From: JBBRLG01 sp038231495
GTDB lineage: Bacteria > Planctomycetota > Planctomycetia > Gemmatales > Gemmataceae
Length of the DNA: 12,353 bases
Direction: 5' to 3'
Assembly: GCA_038231495.1 (NCBI GenBank)
Contig: JBBRLG010000182.1
Span: 1-12,353 of the forward strand
Shown: positions 1-7,343 of the stretch, in pieces
Layout of the letters: every line of letters begins with the position of its first letter
How positions within the stretch are numbered: position 1 is the stretch's first letter
Notes under the pieces: model-generated
What the model was told of the DNA's origin: nothing
What the model saw: the letters and a program-made list of their open reading frames with translations, nothing else
The model's database searches: none
Translations under genes and position numbers: made by a program

Positions 1-1
1 C

Positions 2-2506
2 CTGACCGTCGGCGAGGCGATCGCCTTCCCGGTCCACGCCGGCATCGGCTGGTGGCTACTCGTATTGCACCTGGCCCTGTCGCCGCTCATCTTCTGCGTC
101 CACACCACGGAAATTTTTGAGGATAACAAGGCTGCGTTCCTCCGGCTGATTGCCTGGACGTTGACGGGCATTGGCCTGTCGGCGTGGGTCAGCGGTTGGT
201 CGCGTGGCAATGGCAGCTGGCGCGCCCTTTGGGAAAAAAGCGCGGACCTCGTCGGTCGCAACCTCGTCGGTCTGGGCGTCGTTTTGTTCGTACTCTCGGC
301 GGCCATCTCGACGTGGTTTTCGATCGGCCCGCTCACGTCCTGGCGCGGCGCGGCGGACAGCAGTGCCGGGCTGCAAACGATTCTGAGCTACGGCGTCCTC
401 TTCCTGACGACGCGGACCCTGTGCCGATCCGTCGCCGCCGGCTATGCCTTGCTGTCCGCGGTCGTGTTCGCGACGGCGGTCGTTTGCGGCCACGCGCTGC
501 TGCAAATCGCGGGTTGCGACCCGATCGCGTGGGACGGCGTCTCCACCTTCGCGGGCCACCTGCGGCCGTTCGGCACCCTGGCCCACGCCAACAGCCTCGG
601 CGCTTACCTCGTCCTGACGGTCCCGCTCGTCGCCGCCTTTGCGCACCGTGCCAGACAAGAGCGCCGCTGGTTCACGACGTTGACGACTACCGCTTTGGGT
701 ATCGGGGCCGTCAGCGTCGTGTTCGTTACCCTGTCGCGCGCGGCGTGGTTGGGACTGGCAGTGGCGTTGACGCTGCTCGTCGTGGGTTGGTGGTTCTCGA
801 CGGCGAAGCGCGCCGGTCTCGTGGTCGGCGGCGGCGTCCTCCTTTGCGTGCTGCTGGGCGTCGGCGGCACGACTGCGGGCTGGTTCGGAACGTCGTTCGG
901 CGACGCCGTGCGCGAACGCCTGGCCAACGTGCAAGAGGGTTCCGGGCGCTGGCAAATTTGGCGAAGCGCTTGGGAGATGTTCCGCGAGCGCCCCCTGACC
1001 GGCAGTGGACTGGACACGTTTCGCCTGGGATTTGGGGCACACCGGACGGCGGCGTACTGGCAAGTCGAAGGCGATTCGACGCCGACCAAGGCCCACAACG
1101 AATTCCTGCACGTCCTCGCGACGCAGGGATTACCCGGCGGTGTTGCCGTCCTCGTGCTGCTCGCGGGCCTCGCCATCGCCGGCGTGCGCGCGTGGCGGCG
1201 GTGTAGCGCCGACGAACGGCCGTTGGTCGCCGCGCTCCTGGCGAGCCTGGCCGGCTTCCTCGTAACGAACCTGACAGGCTCCACGGTCGTCGGCACCGGC
1301 GGACTGTTCGTCTGCGGTGCCGCGCTCCTGTCGCGCTGGCAGGAAGCCAAACCGTCGCCCCTCCCGCAAGAGGTTGGCCGTTGGGGACTGCACCGTTGGC
1401 CCGCGGTAGCCGGAGGGTGCGTCGTCGCGCTTTACGCCGTGAGTCTGGGATGGGATCACCTCTGGCTGTGCGTGGCCCTGGGCGGTATCGGCGCGGCCTT
1501 TACCCGGCCGCTGCTCGGCAGCTGTTTCCCGCAGCCCCTTGCCGCCGTGGCAATGCTCGATACGGGACGAAGTTGGCGAACCTGGTGCCTACACCTGGGG
1601 CTGGGCGGGGCAACCTTGGCTGCGGTGGTGTTCAACGTCTGGTACCCGTTCCAGGCCGACCGGGCCTGTGCCCAGGGCGACCGTCTGTTGGTCGAGAATC
1701 CCGGCGCGGCACGAACCCACTACGAGCGCGCGGTTGCCGGGGACCCGGACCGGGATTTGTACCGCGTCAAGCTCAGTGCCGCGGTCCAGTTGTGCGCCCG
1801 GCAAGCGGCCAATCCGGGCGAACAGCAGCACGATTTTCAGCAGGCGCGGGAACTGCTCGAACAGGCACTCGCCCTCGTCCCCGCCGACCCCTACCACCAC
1901 GCGAACCGCGCGCGGCTACTCGGCGAGGTTGCCTACTATGACCCCGCGAAGCGACAACTCGCGCCGGCCGCGTGGGACGACGCCTTGCAACGGGATCCAA
2001 AAAACATCTGCTTTATCTCCGAAGCGGCGCGCGGCGCGTTGGCGCTGGGCGACTTCGTGCGGGCACGGCGGTTGGCCCACGCCGGCCTGGAGTTCTACCC
2101 GGACCACGCACTGTTTTTTGGGCAGCTAGGTGCGTGCGCACTGGCGGAAGGCCACCTGGTAGAAGCGGCAAGGGTCTATGAAACGGCGATCCACGCCGAC
2201 TGGCACGGCAACGCCGCCGACGAGGCGCGTGCGTACGCCGCCCTGGCGTCGTGCCACCTCGGCCTGGGCCACCGGGAATACGCCCGCGACCTCGCCCGGC
2301 ACGCGACCGCCCTGCAACCGCGCTGGCCGGTGCCGGCGTTGTTCCTGGCTCAAGCGCTCGAAGGGCTAGGCGACTACGACAACGCCTACCGCACCTACCA
2401 GCACGTTTTGACGGTCGCGCCGCACCACCCCGCCGCGATGGCCGCGATGCGGCGGCTCGAAAATCAAGTGGCCCACCCGGTGTCGAACGCGGGCACGGCG
2501 GAATAA
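2..2506 (+). CDS. O-antigen ligase/polymerase (Wzy/WaaL-type) with C-terminal TPR region, 5' partial
   Basis: Polytopic inner-membrane protein of the O-antigen ligase/polymerase superfamily, expected to join or polymerise lipid-linked glycans. The frame is open to the left edge, and the 21 codons before the first in-window start (TTG 65) look like part of the first membrane segment, so the true start probably lies outside. Numbering from TTG 65, about ten hydrophobic segments cover residues 1-527. Family-like stretches are TLAHANSLGAYL (171-182), TLSRAAWLGL (222-231), GRWQIW (294-299), RPLTGSGLDTF (309-319) and the HNEFLH loop (344-349), the usual periplasmic ligase/polymerase region. Residues about 540-800 are soluble helical TPR-like repeats, for example around PDHALFFGQLGACALAEG. 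This TPR tail is typical of planctomycete members. The next gene starts 28 bp downstream, so co-transcription is likely. The glycan substrate cannot be told from sequence. Confidence 0.85.
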   Translation: MTVGEAIAFPVHAGIGWWLLVLHLALSPLIFCVHTTEIFEDNKAAFLRLIAWTLTGIGLSAWVSGWSRGNGSWRALWEKSADLVGRNLVGLGVVLFVLSAAISTWFSIGPLTSWRGAADSSAGLQTILSYGVLFLTTRTLCRSVAAGYALLSAVVFATAVVCGHALLQIAGCDPIAWDGVSTFAGHLRPFGTLAHANSLGAYLVLTVPLVAAFAHRARQERRWFTTLTTTALGIGAVSVVFVTLSRAAWLGLAVALTLLVVGWWFSTAKRAGLVVGGGVLLCVLLGVGGTTAGWFGTSFGDAVRERLANVQEGSGRWQIWRSAWEMFRERPLTGSGLDTFRLGFGAHRTAAYWQVEGDSTPTKAHNEFLHVLATQGLPGGVAVLVLLAGLAIAGVRAWRRCSADERPLVAALLASLAGFLVTNLTGSTVVGTGGLFVCGAALLSRWQEAKPSPLPQEVGRWGLHRWPAVAGGCVVALYAVSLGWDHLWLCVALGGIGAAFTRPLLGSCFPQPLAAVAMLDTGRSWRTWCLHLGLGGATLAAVVFNVWYPFQADRACAQGDRLLVENPGAARTHYERAVAGDPDRDLYRVKLSAAVQLCARQAANPGEQQHDFQQARELLEQALALVPADPYHHANRARLLGEVAYYDPAKRQLAPAAWDDALQRDPKNICFISEAARGALALGDFVRARRLAHAGLEFYPDHALFFGQLGACALAEGHLVEAARVYETAIHADWHGNAADEARAYAALASCHLGLGHREYARDLARHATALQPRWPVPALFLAQALEGLGDYDNAYRTYQHVLTVAPHHPAAMAAMRRLENQVAHPVSNAGTAE

Positions 2507-2524
2507 GCGGTTCTGTTTGCCGAC

Positions 2525-2530
2525 GGAGGA
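2525..2530 (+). promoter_or_regulatory. Shine-Dalgarno fixing the channel start
   Basis: GGAGGA lies 4 nt before ATG 2535. The in-frame TTG at 2517 is upstream of this site and has no ribosome site of its own, so ATG 2535 is preferred. Confidence 0.7.
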
Positions 2531-2534
2531 GCCG

Positions 2535-3680
2535 ATGGGAGTCGTGCTGGCGCTGTGTAGTGTCGCCCTGATTTTGCTGGTGTTAATCGACGGCTTCGAG
2601 GCGATGGTGCTGCCCCGCCGCGTGAGCCGATTGTGGCGGCCGTCCAAGATTTATTTCCGCTGCTTCTGGGCCGTGTGCCGCTTCGTCGCGTGCTGGCTGC
2701 CGGCCGGCAAACGGCGGCTCGGCTTTCTCGGCGGCGTCGGCCCCATTTCCTTGCTCGGCCTGTTCACCACCTGGGTCATCCTGCTCGTCGTCGCCTTCGG
2801 GTTGCTGCACTGGTCGCTGGAAATACGCCTCAACACGCCCGACCAGCGCGTCGATTTCGAGACCTACCTGTACCTCAGCGGCGTCACGTTCTTCACGCTG
2901 GGTTTCGGCGACGTGACGGCCCAGACGGACACCGGCCGGCTGCTCACGGTGGTCGAGGCGGGCTTCGGCTTCGGCTTCATGGCCGTCATCATCGGCTACT
3001 TGCCGGTGCTCTACCAGGCGTTTTCGCGCCGCGAAGTGACCATCTCGCTGCTCGACGCCCGTGCCGGTTCGCCGCCGAGCGCCGCTCAACTGTTGTTGCG
3101 CCTGGCCCAGTCGCGCCACGTCACCACCGTCGATACGCTGATGGCCGAGTGGGAGCGCTGGGCCGCCGAGGTCCTCGAAAGCCACCTGTCGTTTCCGGTG
3201 TTGAGCTTTTACCGCTCGCAACACGACAACCAGTCGTGGCTGGCGGCGCTGACGATGATCCTCGACACCTGTGCGTTCCTGATTACGGGTGCCGACGGTG
3301 CCGACCCCTACCAGGCGCAGCTCACCTTCGCGATGGCCCGGCACACGGCGGTCGATCTGGCCCTGGTATTTCAGACGCCGCCGCGAAAGCCGACGCTGGA
3401 CCGCCTGCCACCCGAACGGCTGGCCGAACTGCGCAAGACGTTGCGCGCGGCCGGCCTGGTGCTGGCGGACGGCCCGGCGGTGGATGCGAAGTTAACCGAG
3501 TTGCGCGAGTTGTACGAGCCGTTCGTCTGCGCGTTGTCCCAGTTTCTGCTGTACGCGCTGCCGCCGATCGTGCCGGAACAGCCGACCGCGGACAACTGGC
3601 AGACCAGTGCCTGGACGCGCCACGCGCCCGGCATCGGCCAGCTGCCGGCGCGCGAGGACGTGAACGAGCATTTCGATTGA
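2535..3680 (+). CDS. K+ channel-like membrane protein (two-TM pore domain) with non-RCK C-terminal domain
   Basis: Putative ion channel of 381 aa, starting at ATG 2535 because of the GGAGGA site. Residues 2-20 form a first membrane helix and 72-93 a second. A re-entrant pore stretch follows, with TLGFGD at 121-126, matching the T-x-G-[YF]-G-D potassium selectivity filter. Residues 137-160 form the inner helix. The layout is therefore the bacterial Ion_trans_2 pore (TM-pore-TM) with one extra N-terminal helix. Residues 170-381 are a soluble, mostly helical region containing SFYRSQHDNQSWLAALTMIL. I see no Rossmann GxGxxG or other sign of an RCK/TrkA-N domain, so the usual ligand gate appears to be absent or replaced. 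It follows the glycan ligase gene by 28 bp, probably in one operon. Potassium selectivity is inferred from the filter alone. Confidence 0.8.
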   Translation: MGVVLALCSVALILLVLIDGFEAMVLPRRVSRLWRPSKIYFRCFWAVCRFVACWLPAGKRRLGFLGGVGPISLLGLFTTWVILLVVAFGLLHWSLEIRLNTPDQRVDFETYLYLSGVTFFTLGFGDVTAQTDTGRLLTVVEAGFGFGFMAVIIGYLPVLYQAFSRREVTISLLDARAGSPPSAAQLLLRLAQSRHVTTVDTLMAEWERWAAEVLESHLSFPVLSFYRSQHDNQSWLAALTMILDTCAFLITGADGADPYQAQLTFAMARHTAVDLALVFQTPPRKPTLDRLPPERLAELRKTLRAAGLVLADGPAVDAKLTELRELYEPFVCALSQFLLYALPPIVPEQPTADNWQTSAWTRHAPGIGQLPAREDVNEHFD

Positions 3681-3681
3681 A

Positions 3682-3820
3682 AGAGCAAATTCCATCGCGA
3701 AAACACGAAAGGACGAAAAGGCGAAAAGAGAGGCATTCCTAAGCGGCACCTGACCGCCCGTACCAATTCTATTCTTTTCGCCTTTTCGTCCTTTCGTGTT
3801 TTCGCGATGGAATTTGCTCT
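3682..3820. repeat. Perfect 48-bp inverted repeat between convergent genes (likely bidirectional terminator/dispersed palindrome)
   Basis: Arms 3682-3729 and 3773-3820 are exact reverse complements over 48 bp, with a 43-nt loop at 3730-3772. The left arm is purine-rich and built from CGAAAA-like words, including CACGAAAGGACGAAAAGG. The structure starts 1 nt after the channel stop and ends 12 nt before the stop of the opposing oxidoreductase, so it fills the convergent gap. Transcripts from either side would form the same very long hairpin. A termination or RNA-stabilising role is inferred. From memory, similar CGAAAACACGAAAGG words recur between genes in planctomycete genomes. Confidence 0.9.
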
Positions 3821-3832
3821 GAACGGACCGCG

Positions 3833-5080
3833 TTACTTCGCGTTCGCCATCGCGCGGCGCATCTCGTCCATCGGCCCCATGACCTCGTCTACCTCGTCCT
3901 TGAACAGGTCGCCGATGAGCAGGTCGGTCAGATGGCCCTTGAAGTGCGGGTGCTTGCGGACGAACCGGCCAAAGCTGAAGCCCTCGTAGTACTCGACCAC
4001 CAACCGCCGCATCCGGTCCATGCCCTGTTTGAAATCCGGCTCCCACTTGCGCAACTGGGCCTCCGAGGTGTCGCCCTTTTGCAATCCTTCCGCGATGGCG
4101 TCGGCCGCCAGCGACGCCGACTTTAGCGCCAGCAGTACGCCGGATGAATAAAGCGGGTCGAGGAAACCGAAGGCGTCGCCGACCAGCACCCAGCCGTCGC
4201 CCGCCGCCTGCGTCGAGCGGTAAGAATACTCCTTGGCCACGCGGAACGGGGCCACGCGCGTCGCCCCCGCGATCCGCTCCTTGACCACCGCACACTTCGC
4301 AACCTCTTCAAAGAAAATCTTCTCGTGGTCGCGCTCGGCACGGTCCTTGAACAGGTAGTCGAAGCCCGCGACGATGCCGACGCTGATGACGTTGTTGTGC
4401 TGGGGGATGTACCAGAACCAACCCTGCTTGCCCTTGGTTTGCAGCACGAGCGTGGCGCCTTCGTCCTTGCCGGTGTCGCGAAAAGCGCCTTCCCAGTAGG
4501 ACCACAGGGCGGCTTTTTTCAGCTTCGCGTCCCACTCGCGCAGGCCCAGCCGGCTCATGATGATTGAACTCTGGCCGCTGGCGTCCACCACCACGTCGGC
4601 CCGCACTTCGCGTTCCGTGCCGTCCTCCTCCTGCAAGCGCACGCCGACGGCGCGACCCTCCTCGAACAGCACCTCCAGCACGCGGACGCCCTCGTGGGCC
4701 TCGACGCCGTGCTCGCGGGCGTTGTTCAGCAGCATCGTGTCGAACTCGGCACGGTCCACCTGCCAGGTCTGCGAACACTCGTGCGGCTTGTGGTCCATGA
4801 AGTAGAACGGCTCGGACAGTATGCCGTGCTGGTTGACGAACTGCACGCTGTGCTTCTTGACGAAGTGGCTCTTCTTCATCTTGTCGAGCATGTTGAGCCG
4901 TTTGAGCACCCAGTAGGTTTCCGGGATGAGCGACTCGCCGATGTGGAAGCGCGGGAAGTGTTCGCGCTCGAACAGCTGGACGCGGTGGCCCTGCTGGGCG
5001 AGCAACGTCGCTACGGTGGACCCGGCCGGGCCGCCGCCGACGACCACCACGGTGCCCTTGCCCGGACTTGCACTGGTCAT
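3833..5080 (-). CDS. Flavin-dependent halogenase-like FAD oxidoreductase
   Basis: 415-aa FAD enzyme of the tryptophan-halogenase/geranylgeranyl-reductase superfamily. An N-terminal Rossmann motif VVGGGPAGS lies at 13-21, followed by FERE (37-40) and FPRFHIGESLIP (42-53), typical of halogenase-like proteins. The halogenase signature WxWxIP is present as WFWYIP (221-226). GDAFGFLDPLYSSG (301-314) contains the FxPxSxG motif. K76 in FVKKHSVQFVN aligns by eye with catalytic Lys79 of PrnA (FKAAIKFVN). PrnA has FLEPLESTG with a catalytic Glu, whereas this protein has Tyr311 at that place, so free tryptophan is an unlikely substrate and a phenolic or carrier-bound substrate, or a non-halogenating reaction, is possible. 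The start has GGAAGG 9 nt upstream. It lies 24 bp downstream of a MarR gene in the same direction, which probably controls it. No partner flavin reductase is in the window. Confidence 0.8.
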   Translation of the reverse strand: MTSASPGKGTVVVVGGGPAGSTVATLLAQQGHRVQLFEREHFPRFHIGESLIPETYWVLKRLNMLDKMKKSHFVKKHSVQFVNQHGILSEPFYFMDHKPHECSQTWQVDRAEFDTMLLNNAREHGVEAHEGVRVLEVLFEEGRAVGVRLQEEDGTEREVRADVVVDASGQSSIIMSRLGLREWDAKLKKAALWSYWEGAFRDTGKDEGATLVLQTKGKQGWFWYIPQHNNVISVGIVAGFDYLFKDRAERDHEKIFFEEVAKCAVVKERIAGATRVAPFRVAKEYSYRSTQAAGDGWVLVGDAFGFLDPLYSSGVLLALKSASLAADAIAEGLQKGDTSEAQLRKWEPDFKQGMDRMRRLVVEYYEGFSFGRFVRKHPHFKGHLTDLLIGDLFKDEVDEVMGPMDEMRRAMANAK

Positions 5081-5089
5081 TTGTTATTT

Positions 5090-5095
5090 CCTTCC
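5090..5095 (-). promoter_or_regulatory. Shine-Dalgarno of the FAD oxidoreductase
   Basis: GGAAGG on the minus strand lies 9 nt before ATG 5080, inside the 24-bp gap after the MarR gene. It supports independent initiation on a shared mRNA. Confidence 0.6.
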
Positions 5096-5104
5096 GCTGT
5101 CGTC

Positions 5105-5596
5105 TTAGAACCAGTCACTATCCCGCGTCTCGTGCGGCTGGCGGACGGCGCGGAGCATATCGACCAGCCCCTTCAACTCCGCCCGGCTGAGGTGGCCCAG
5201 CTGTTTGGCGTGGCACTCGCGCACCGGCGCGTCCAGCTCGCGCAGCAGCGTCAACCCGGCGTCCGTGAGGCCGACGCGGACGACCCGGCGGTTCTCCGTC
5301 GAGCGTTCGCGTTCGATCAGCCCGCGGCTTTCGAGCTTGTCGAGCATCCGCGTGATGTCGGGGGCGCGCGAAACCAGGCGGGCGGCCAGGGCGAGCGTGG
5401 CCAGCTTGTGCGGGTGGCTGCCGCGCAACAGGCGCAGGGCGTTGTACTGCTGCGACGACAGCTCCCAACGGCCGAACAGTTCGTCCTCGTAGGCGCGCAG
5501 ACGGTCGTAGGTCCGCCACAGATTCAAGAACGCCTCCTGCTCCGGCGTGTCGAAGTGGCGTACTCTTTCCGTCGGCTTGCGTGGGATGGTGACCAT
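5105..5596 (-). CDS. MarR-family transcriptional regulator
   Basis: Winged-helix repressor of 163 aa, starting MVTIPRKPTE. An N-terminal dimerisation helix (AFLNLWRTYDRLRAYED) is followed by the HTH (SSQQYNALRLLRGSHPHKLATLALAARL), the recognition helix region (SRAPDITRMLDKLESRGLI) and a wing (RERSTENRRVVRVGLTDAG) with the usual basic residues. The C-terminal helices complete the dimer interface. The frame extends upstream to an ATG at 5632, but a strong promoter lies between that codon and ATG 5596, so the inner start is chosen. No conserved Cys suggests redox sensing, so the ligand is unknown, perhaps a phenolic compound as for many MarR proteins. It leads a two-gene unit with the halogenase-like enzyme and diverges from the ABC ATPase gene. 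Confidence 0.88.
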   Translation of the reverse strand: MVTIPRKPTERVRHFDTPEQEAFLNLWRTYDRLRAYEDELFGRWELSSQQYNALRLLRGSHPHKLATLALAARLVSRAPDITRMLDKLESRGLIERERSTENRRVVRVGLTDAGLTLLRELDAPVRECHAKQLGHLSRAELKGLVDMLRAVRQPHETRDSDWF

Positions 5597-5602
5597 ACGG
5601 CA

Positions 5603-5631
5603 ATTATACTTGTTTGAACAAGTTTCGTCCA
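5603..5631 (-). promoter_or_regulatory. Promoter of the MarR-halogenase unit
   Basis: On the minus strand, -10 TATAAT (5608-5603) is perfect and -35 TGGACG (5631-5626) matches TTGACA at four positions, with a 17-bp spacer. A start 7 nt past the -10 falls on the A of ATG 5596, which suggests a leaderless mRNA. There is no Shine-Dalgarno before this ATG. Confidence 0.65.
5609..5622. promoter_or_regulatory. Palindromic operator candidate (MarR autorepression)
   Basis: CTTGTT-TG-AACAAG has perfect 6-bp arms. It sits entirely within the -35/-10 spacer of the MarR promoter, where a bound dimer would block RNA polymerase. A second, weaker inverted repeat TTCGT-CCAA-ACGAA (5624-5637) overlaps the -35 box. 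MarR proteins typically bind such palindromes in their own promoters; binding here is inferred. Confidence 0.6.
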
Positions 5632-5675
5632 AACGAATTTTGGCGATTTTGGGATTGGTGTGGCCTAGGGCGTCG

Positions 5676-5681
5676 TAGAAT
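5676..5681 (+). promoter_or_regulatory. Weak candidate -10 for the ABC ATPase gene
   Basis: TAGAAT matches TATAAT at five of six positions, 39 bp before ATG 5720. The only TTG-containing -35 candidate, TTGGTG (5655-5660), is 15 bp away, so this is tentative. The MarR palindrome at 5609-5622 lies upstream in the shared divergent region. Confidence 0.25.
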
Positions 5682-5719
5682 GGGTTTCATTACCGTTCGC
5701 CCCCAACCCCGGCCCGCGC

Positions 5720-7225
5720 ATGGACGACAACCCCCGCCTGATAATGACCGCCGTGACCAAACGCTTCGGCTCGACGCACGCCTTGCGCGGCGTCGATCTG
5801 ACCTTGCGCGCGGGCGAAGTTCACGCCCTGGTCGGCGAGAACGGGGCCGGCAAATCGACGCTGATGAAAGTCCTCAGCGGTGCCGAGCGGCCCGACGGCG
5901 GCCGGATGCAATTGGCAGGACGGCCGTACGCGCCGGCGGGGCCGCTGGACGCCCGGCGGCTTGGCGTCGCCATGATCTACCAGGAATTGACGCTCGCGCC
6001 GCACCTCAGCGTCGAGGCCAACGTCTTGTTGGGCCTGGAGCCGACGCGCTGGGGCTTTTTGCGGCGCGGCGAAGGCCGGCGGCGGGTGCGCGACGCCCTG
6101 GCCGTGCTGGAACACCCGGAAATCCAGCCGGACAGCCCCGTCAGCCGGCTTGGCCCGGGGGCGCAACAACTCGTCGAGATCGCCCGCGCCTTGCTCATGA
6201 ACGTGCGCGTGCTGGTACTCGACGAGCCGACCAGCTCACTAACCCAGGCCGACGCGCAACGGCTGTTCGCGCTGGTGCGCCGGCTGCGCGACCGCGGCGT
6301 CAGCGTCGTCTACATCTCGCATTTCCTCGAAGAAGTGCAGCAGGTCGCCGATCGCTTTACGGTACTGCGCGACGGCACGAGCGTCGGCGGCGGGTCGGTC
6401 GCCGACTTCGCGCCGGGGAATATCATCGAAATGATGGTCGGCCGCAGCCTGACCGACCAGTACCCGCGCGTGCCGCACACGGCGGGCAAGCCGGTCCTGG
6501 AACTGCACGACCTGTTTGGCGCGAAGCAGCCGCGGGGAGTGTCGTTGACGCTGCACCGCGGTGAAATCCTCGGCATCGCCGGCATCGTCGGCGCGGGACG
6601 AACCGAGATGTTGCGGGCGGTGTTCGGCCTCGACCCGGTGCGCGGCGGCCGCGTCGTCGTGCGGACGTATCAGGGAGGCCGGGCCGGCTCGTCGCCGCGC
6701 TCCCGCATCGAGCAGGGGCTGGGCCTGTTGAGCGAAGACCGCAAGCACGAGGGGCTGACGCTGGTGCAAAGCATCGCCGACAACCTGACCTACAGCCGGC
6801 TCGAACCGTACAGCCGGTTCGGCTGGTTGAACCTGGTCCGGCGGCGCAGGGCGGTGCGCGGCTGGCTGGACCGGTTGCGGGTGCGCTGCCGGGGGCCGGG
6901 GCAACCGGTCGGCCAGCTGAGCGGCGGCAATCAGCAGAAGGTGGCCCTGGGCCGGCTGCTGCACCAGGATGCTGACGTGCTGCTGCTGGACGAGCCGACG
7001 CGCGGCGTGGACGTGGGCAGCAAGTCGGAGATTTACCAACTGATCGGCGAGTTGGCCGCGCGCGGTAAGGCGATCCTTTTTGTCAGCAGTTATCTGCCCG
7101 AACTGCTGGGCGTGTGCGACACGCTGGCGGTCATGGCCCGCGGCCGCCTCAGCCAAGTCCGCCCGGTCGCGGACTGGACGGCGGCCCAGGTCATGGCCCA
7201 CGCGACGGGCGAAGCGCCTGGCTGA
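5720..7225 (+). CDS. Sugar-type ABC transporter ATP-binding protein (RbsA/MglA-like, two NBDs)
   Basis: 501-aa cytoplasmic ATPase with two fused nucleotide-binding domains, as in ribose, galactose and xylose importers (CUT2 class). NBD1: Walker A GENGAGKS (39-46), Q-loop Gln88, signature-like LGPGAQQ (144-150), Walker B VLVLDE (165-169 region) and H-loop His201. NBD2: Walker A degenerate, GIVGAGRTE (288-296, Arg for Lys); signature LSGGNQQK (400-407); Walker B LLLDEP (421-426); and SSYLPE where the H-loop His would be. The degenerate second site is usual for this family, so the protein looks intact and full-length. ATG 5720 has no clear Shine-Dalgarno; ATG 5744 is an alternative. No permease or periplasmic binding protein is adjacent, so its partners must be elsewhere or lost. 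The substrate is unknown. Confidence 0.9.
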   Translation: MDDNPRLIMTAVTKRFGSTHALRGVDLTLRAGEVHALVGENGAGKSTLMKVLSGAERPDGGRMQLAGRPYAPAGPLDARRLGVAMIYQELTLAPHLSVEANVLLGLEPTRWGFLRRGEGRRRVRDALAVLEHPEIQPDSPVSRLGPGAQQLVEIARALLMNVRVLVLDEPTSSLTQADAQRLFALVRRLRDRGVSVVYISHFLEEVQQVADRFTVLRDGTSVGGGSVADFAPGNIIEMMVGRSLTDQYPRVPHTAGKPVLELHDLFGAKQPRGVSLTLHRGEILGIAGIVGAGRTEMLRAVFGLDPVRGGRVVVRTYQGGRAGSSPRSRIEQGLGLLSEDRKHEGLTLVQSIADNLTYSRLEPYSRFGWLNLVRRRRAVRGWLDRLRVRCRGPGQPVGQLSGGNQQKVALGRLLHQDADVLLLDEPTRGVDVGSKSEIYQLIGELAARGKAILFVSSYLPELLGVCDTLAVMARGRLSQVRPVADWTAAQVMAHATGEAPG

Positions 7226-7253
7226 CGGCTGAAAGCTGACGGCTGAAAGCTGA
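7221..7253. repeat. 14-bp tandem repeat over the ATPase stop codon
   Basis: Two exact copies of GCTGACGGCTGAAA (7221-7234 and 7235-7248) are followed by a partial copy, GCTGA. The TGA stop of the ATPase (7223-7225) is inside the first copy. From memory, GCTGAAAGCTGA-type repeats are scattered between genes in many environmental bacterial genomes. Confidence 0.85.
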
Positions 7254-7316
7254 TTTTGAAAAAAGGGTCCCGGAGGCGAATGCAAGTTCATTGATCCCGC
7301 ACCACACGCAAACACT

Positions 7317-7343
7317 GGCGAGCCGGGAGCGTCAGCGACCGGA
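7317..7343. repeat. Possible dispersed planctomycete repeat at the antitoxin truncation point
   Basis: The segment reads GEPGASATG in the frame of the antitoxin remnant and includes GCCGGGAGCGTCAGCGACCG. I recall near-identical GAGCGTCAGCGACCGGAG sequences as a recurring intergenic element in planctomycete genomes; this is memory, not a search. It ends where antitoxin similarity begins. Confidence 0.4.

Noticed and set aside
56..1111. Long open frame antisense to the glycan ligase gene
   Set aside because: Arg/Gln/Ala-rich translation with no motif; a high-G+C shadow of a well-supported membrane-protein frame.
2517..2534. TTG 2517 as the channel start
   Set aside because: The Shine-Dalgarno lies between this TTG and ATG 2535, and the extra residues would precede a membrane helix for no visible reason.
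3492..4295. Minus-strand open frame running through the 48-bp palindrome
   Set aside because: It crosses two real genes out of frame and reads the repeat as a Lys/Arg-rich peptide; no family similarity.
5597..5632. Upstream ATG (5632) as the MarR start
   Set aside because: It lies upstream of a strong -10/-35 pair and palindrome and has no ribosome site; the 12 extra residues do not resemble MarR N-termini.
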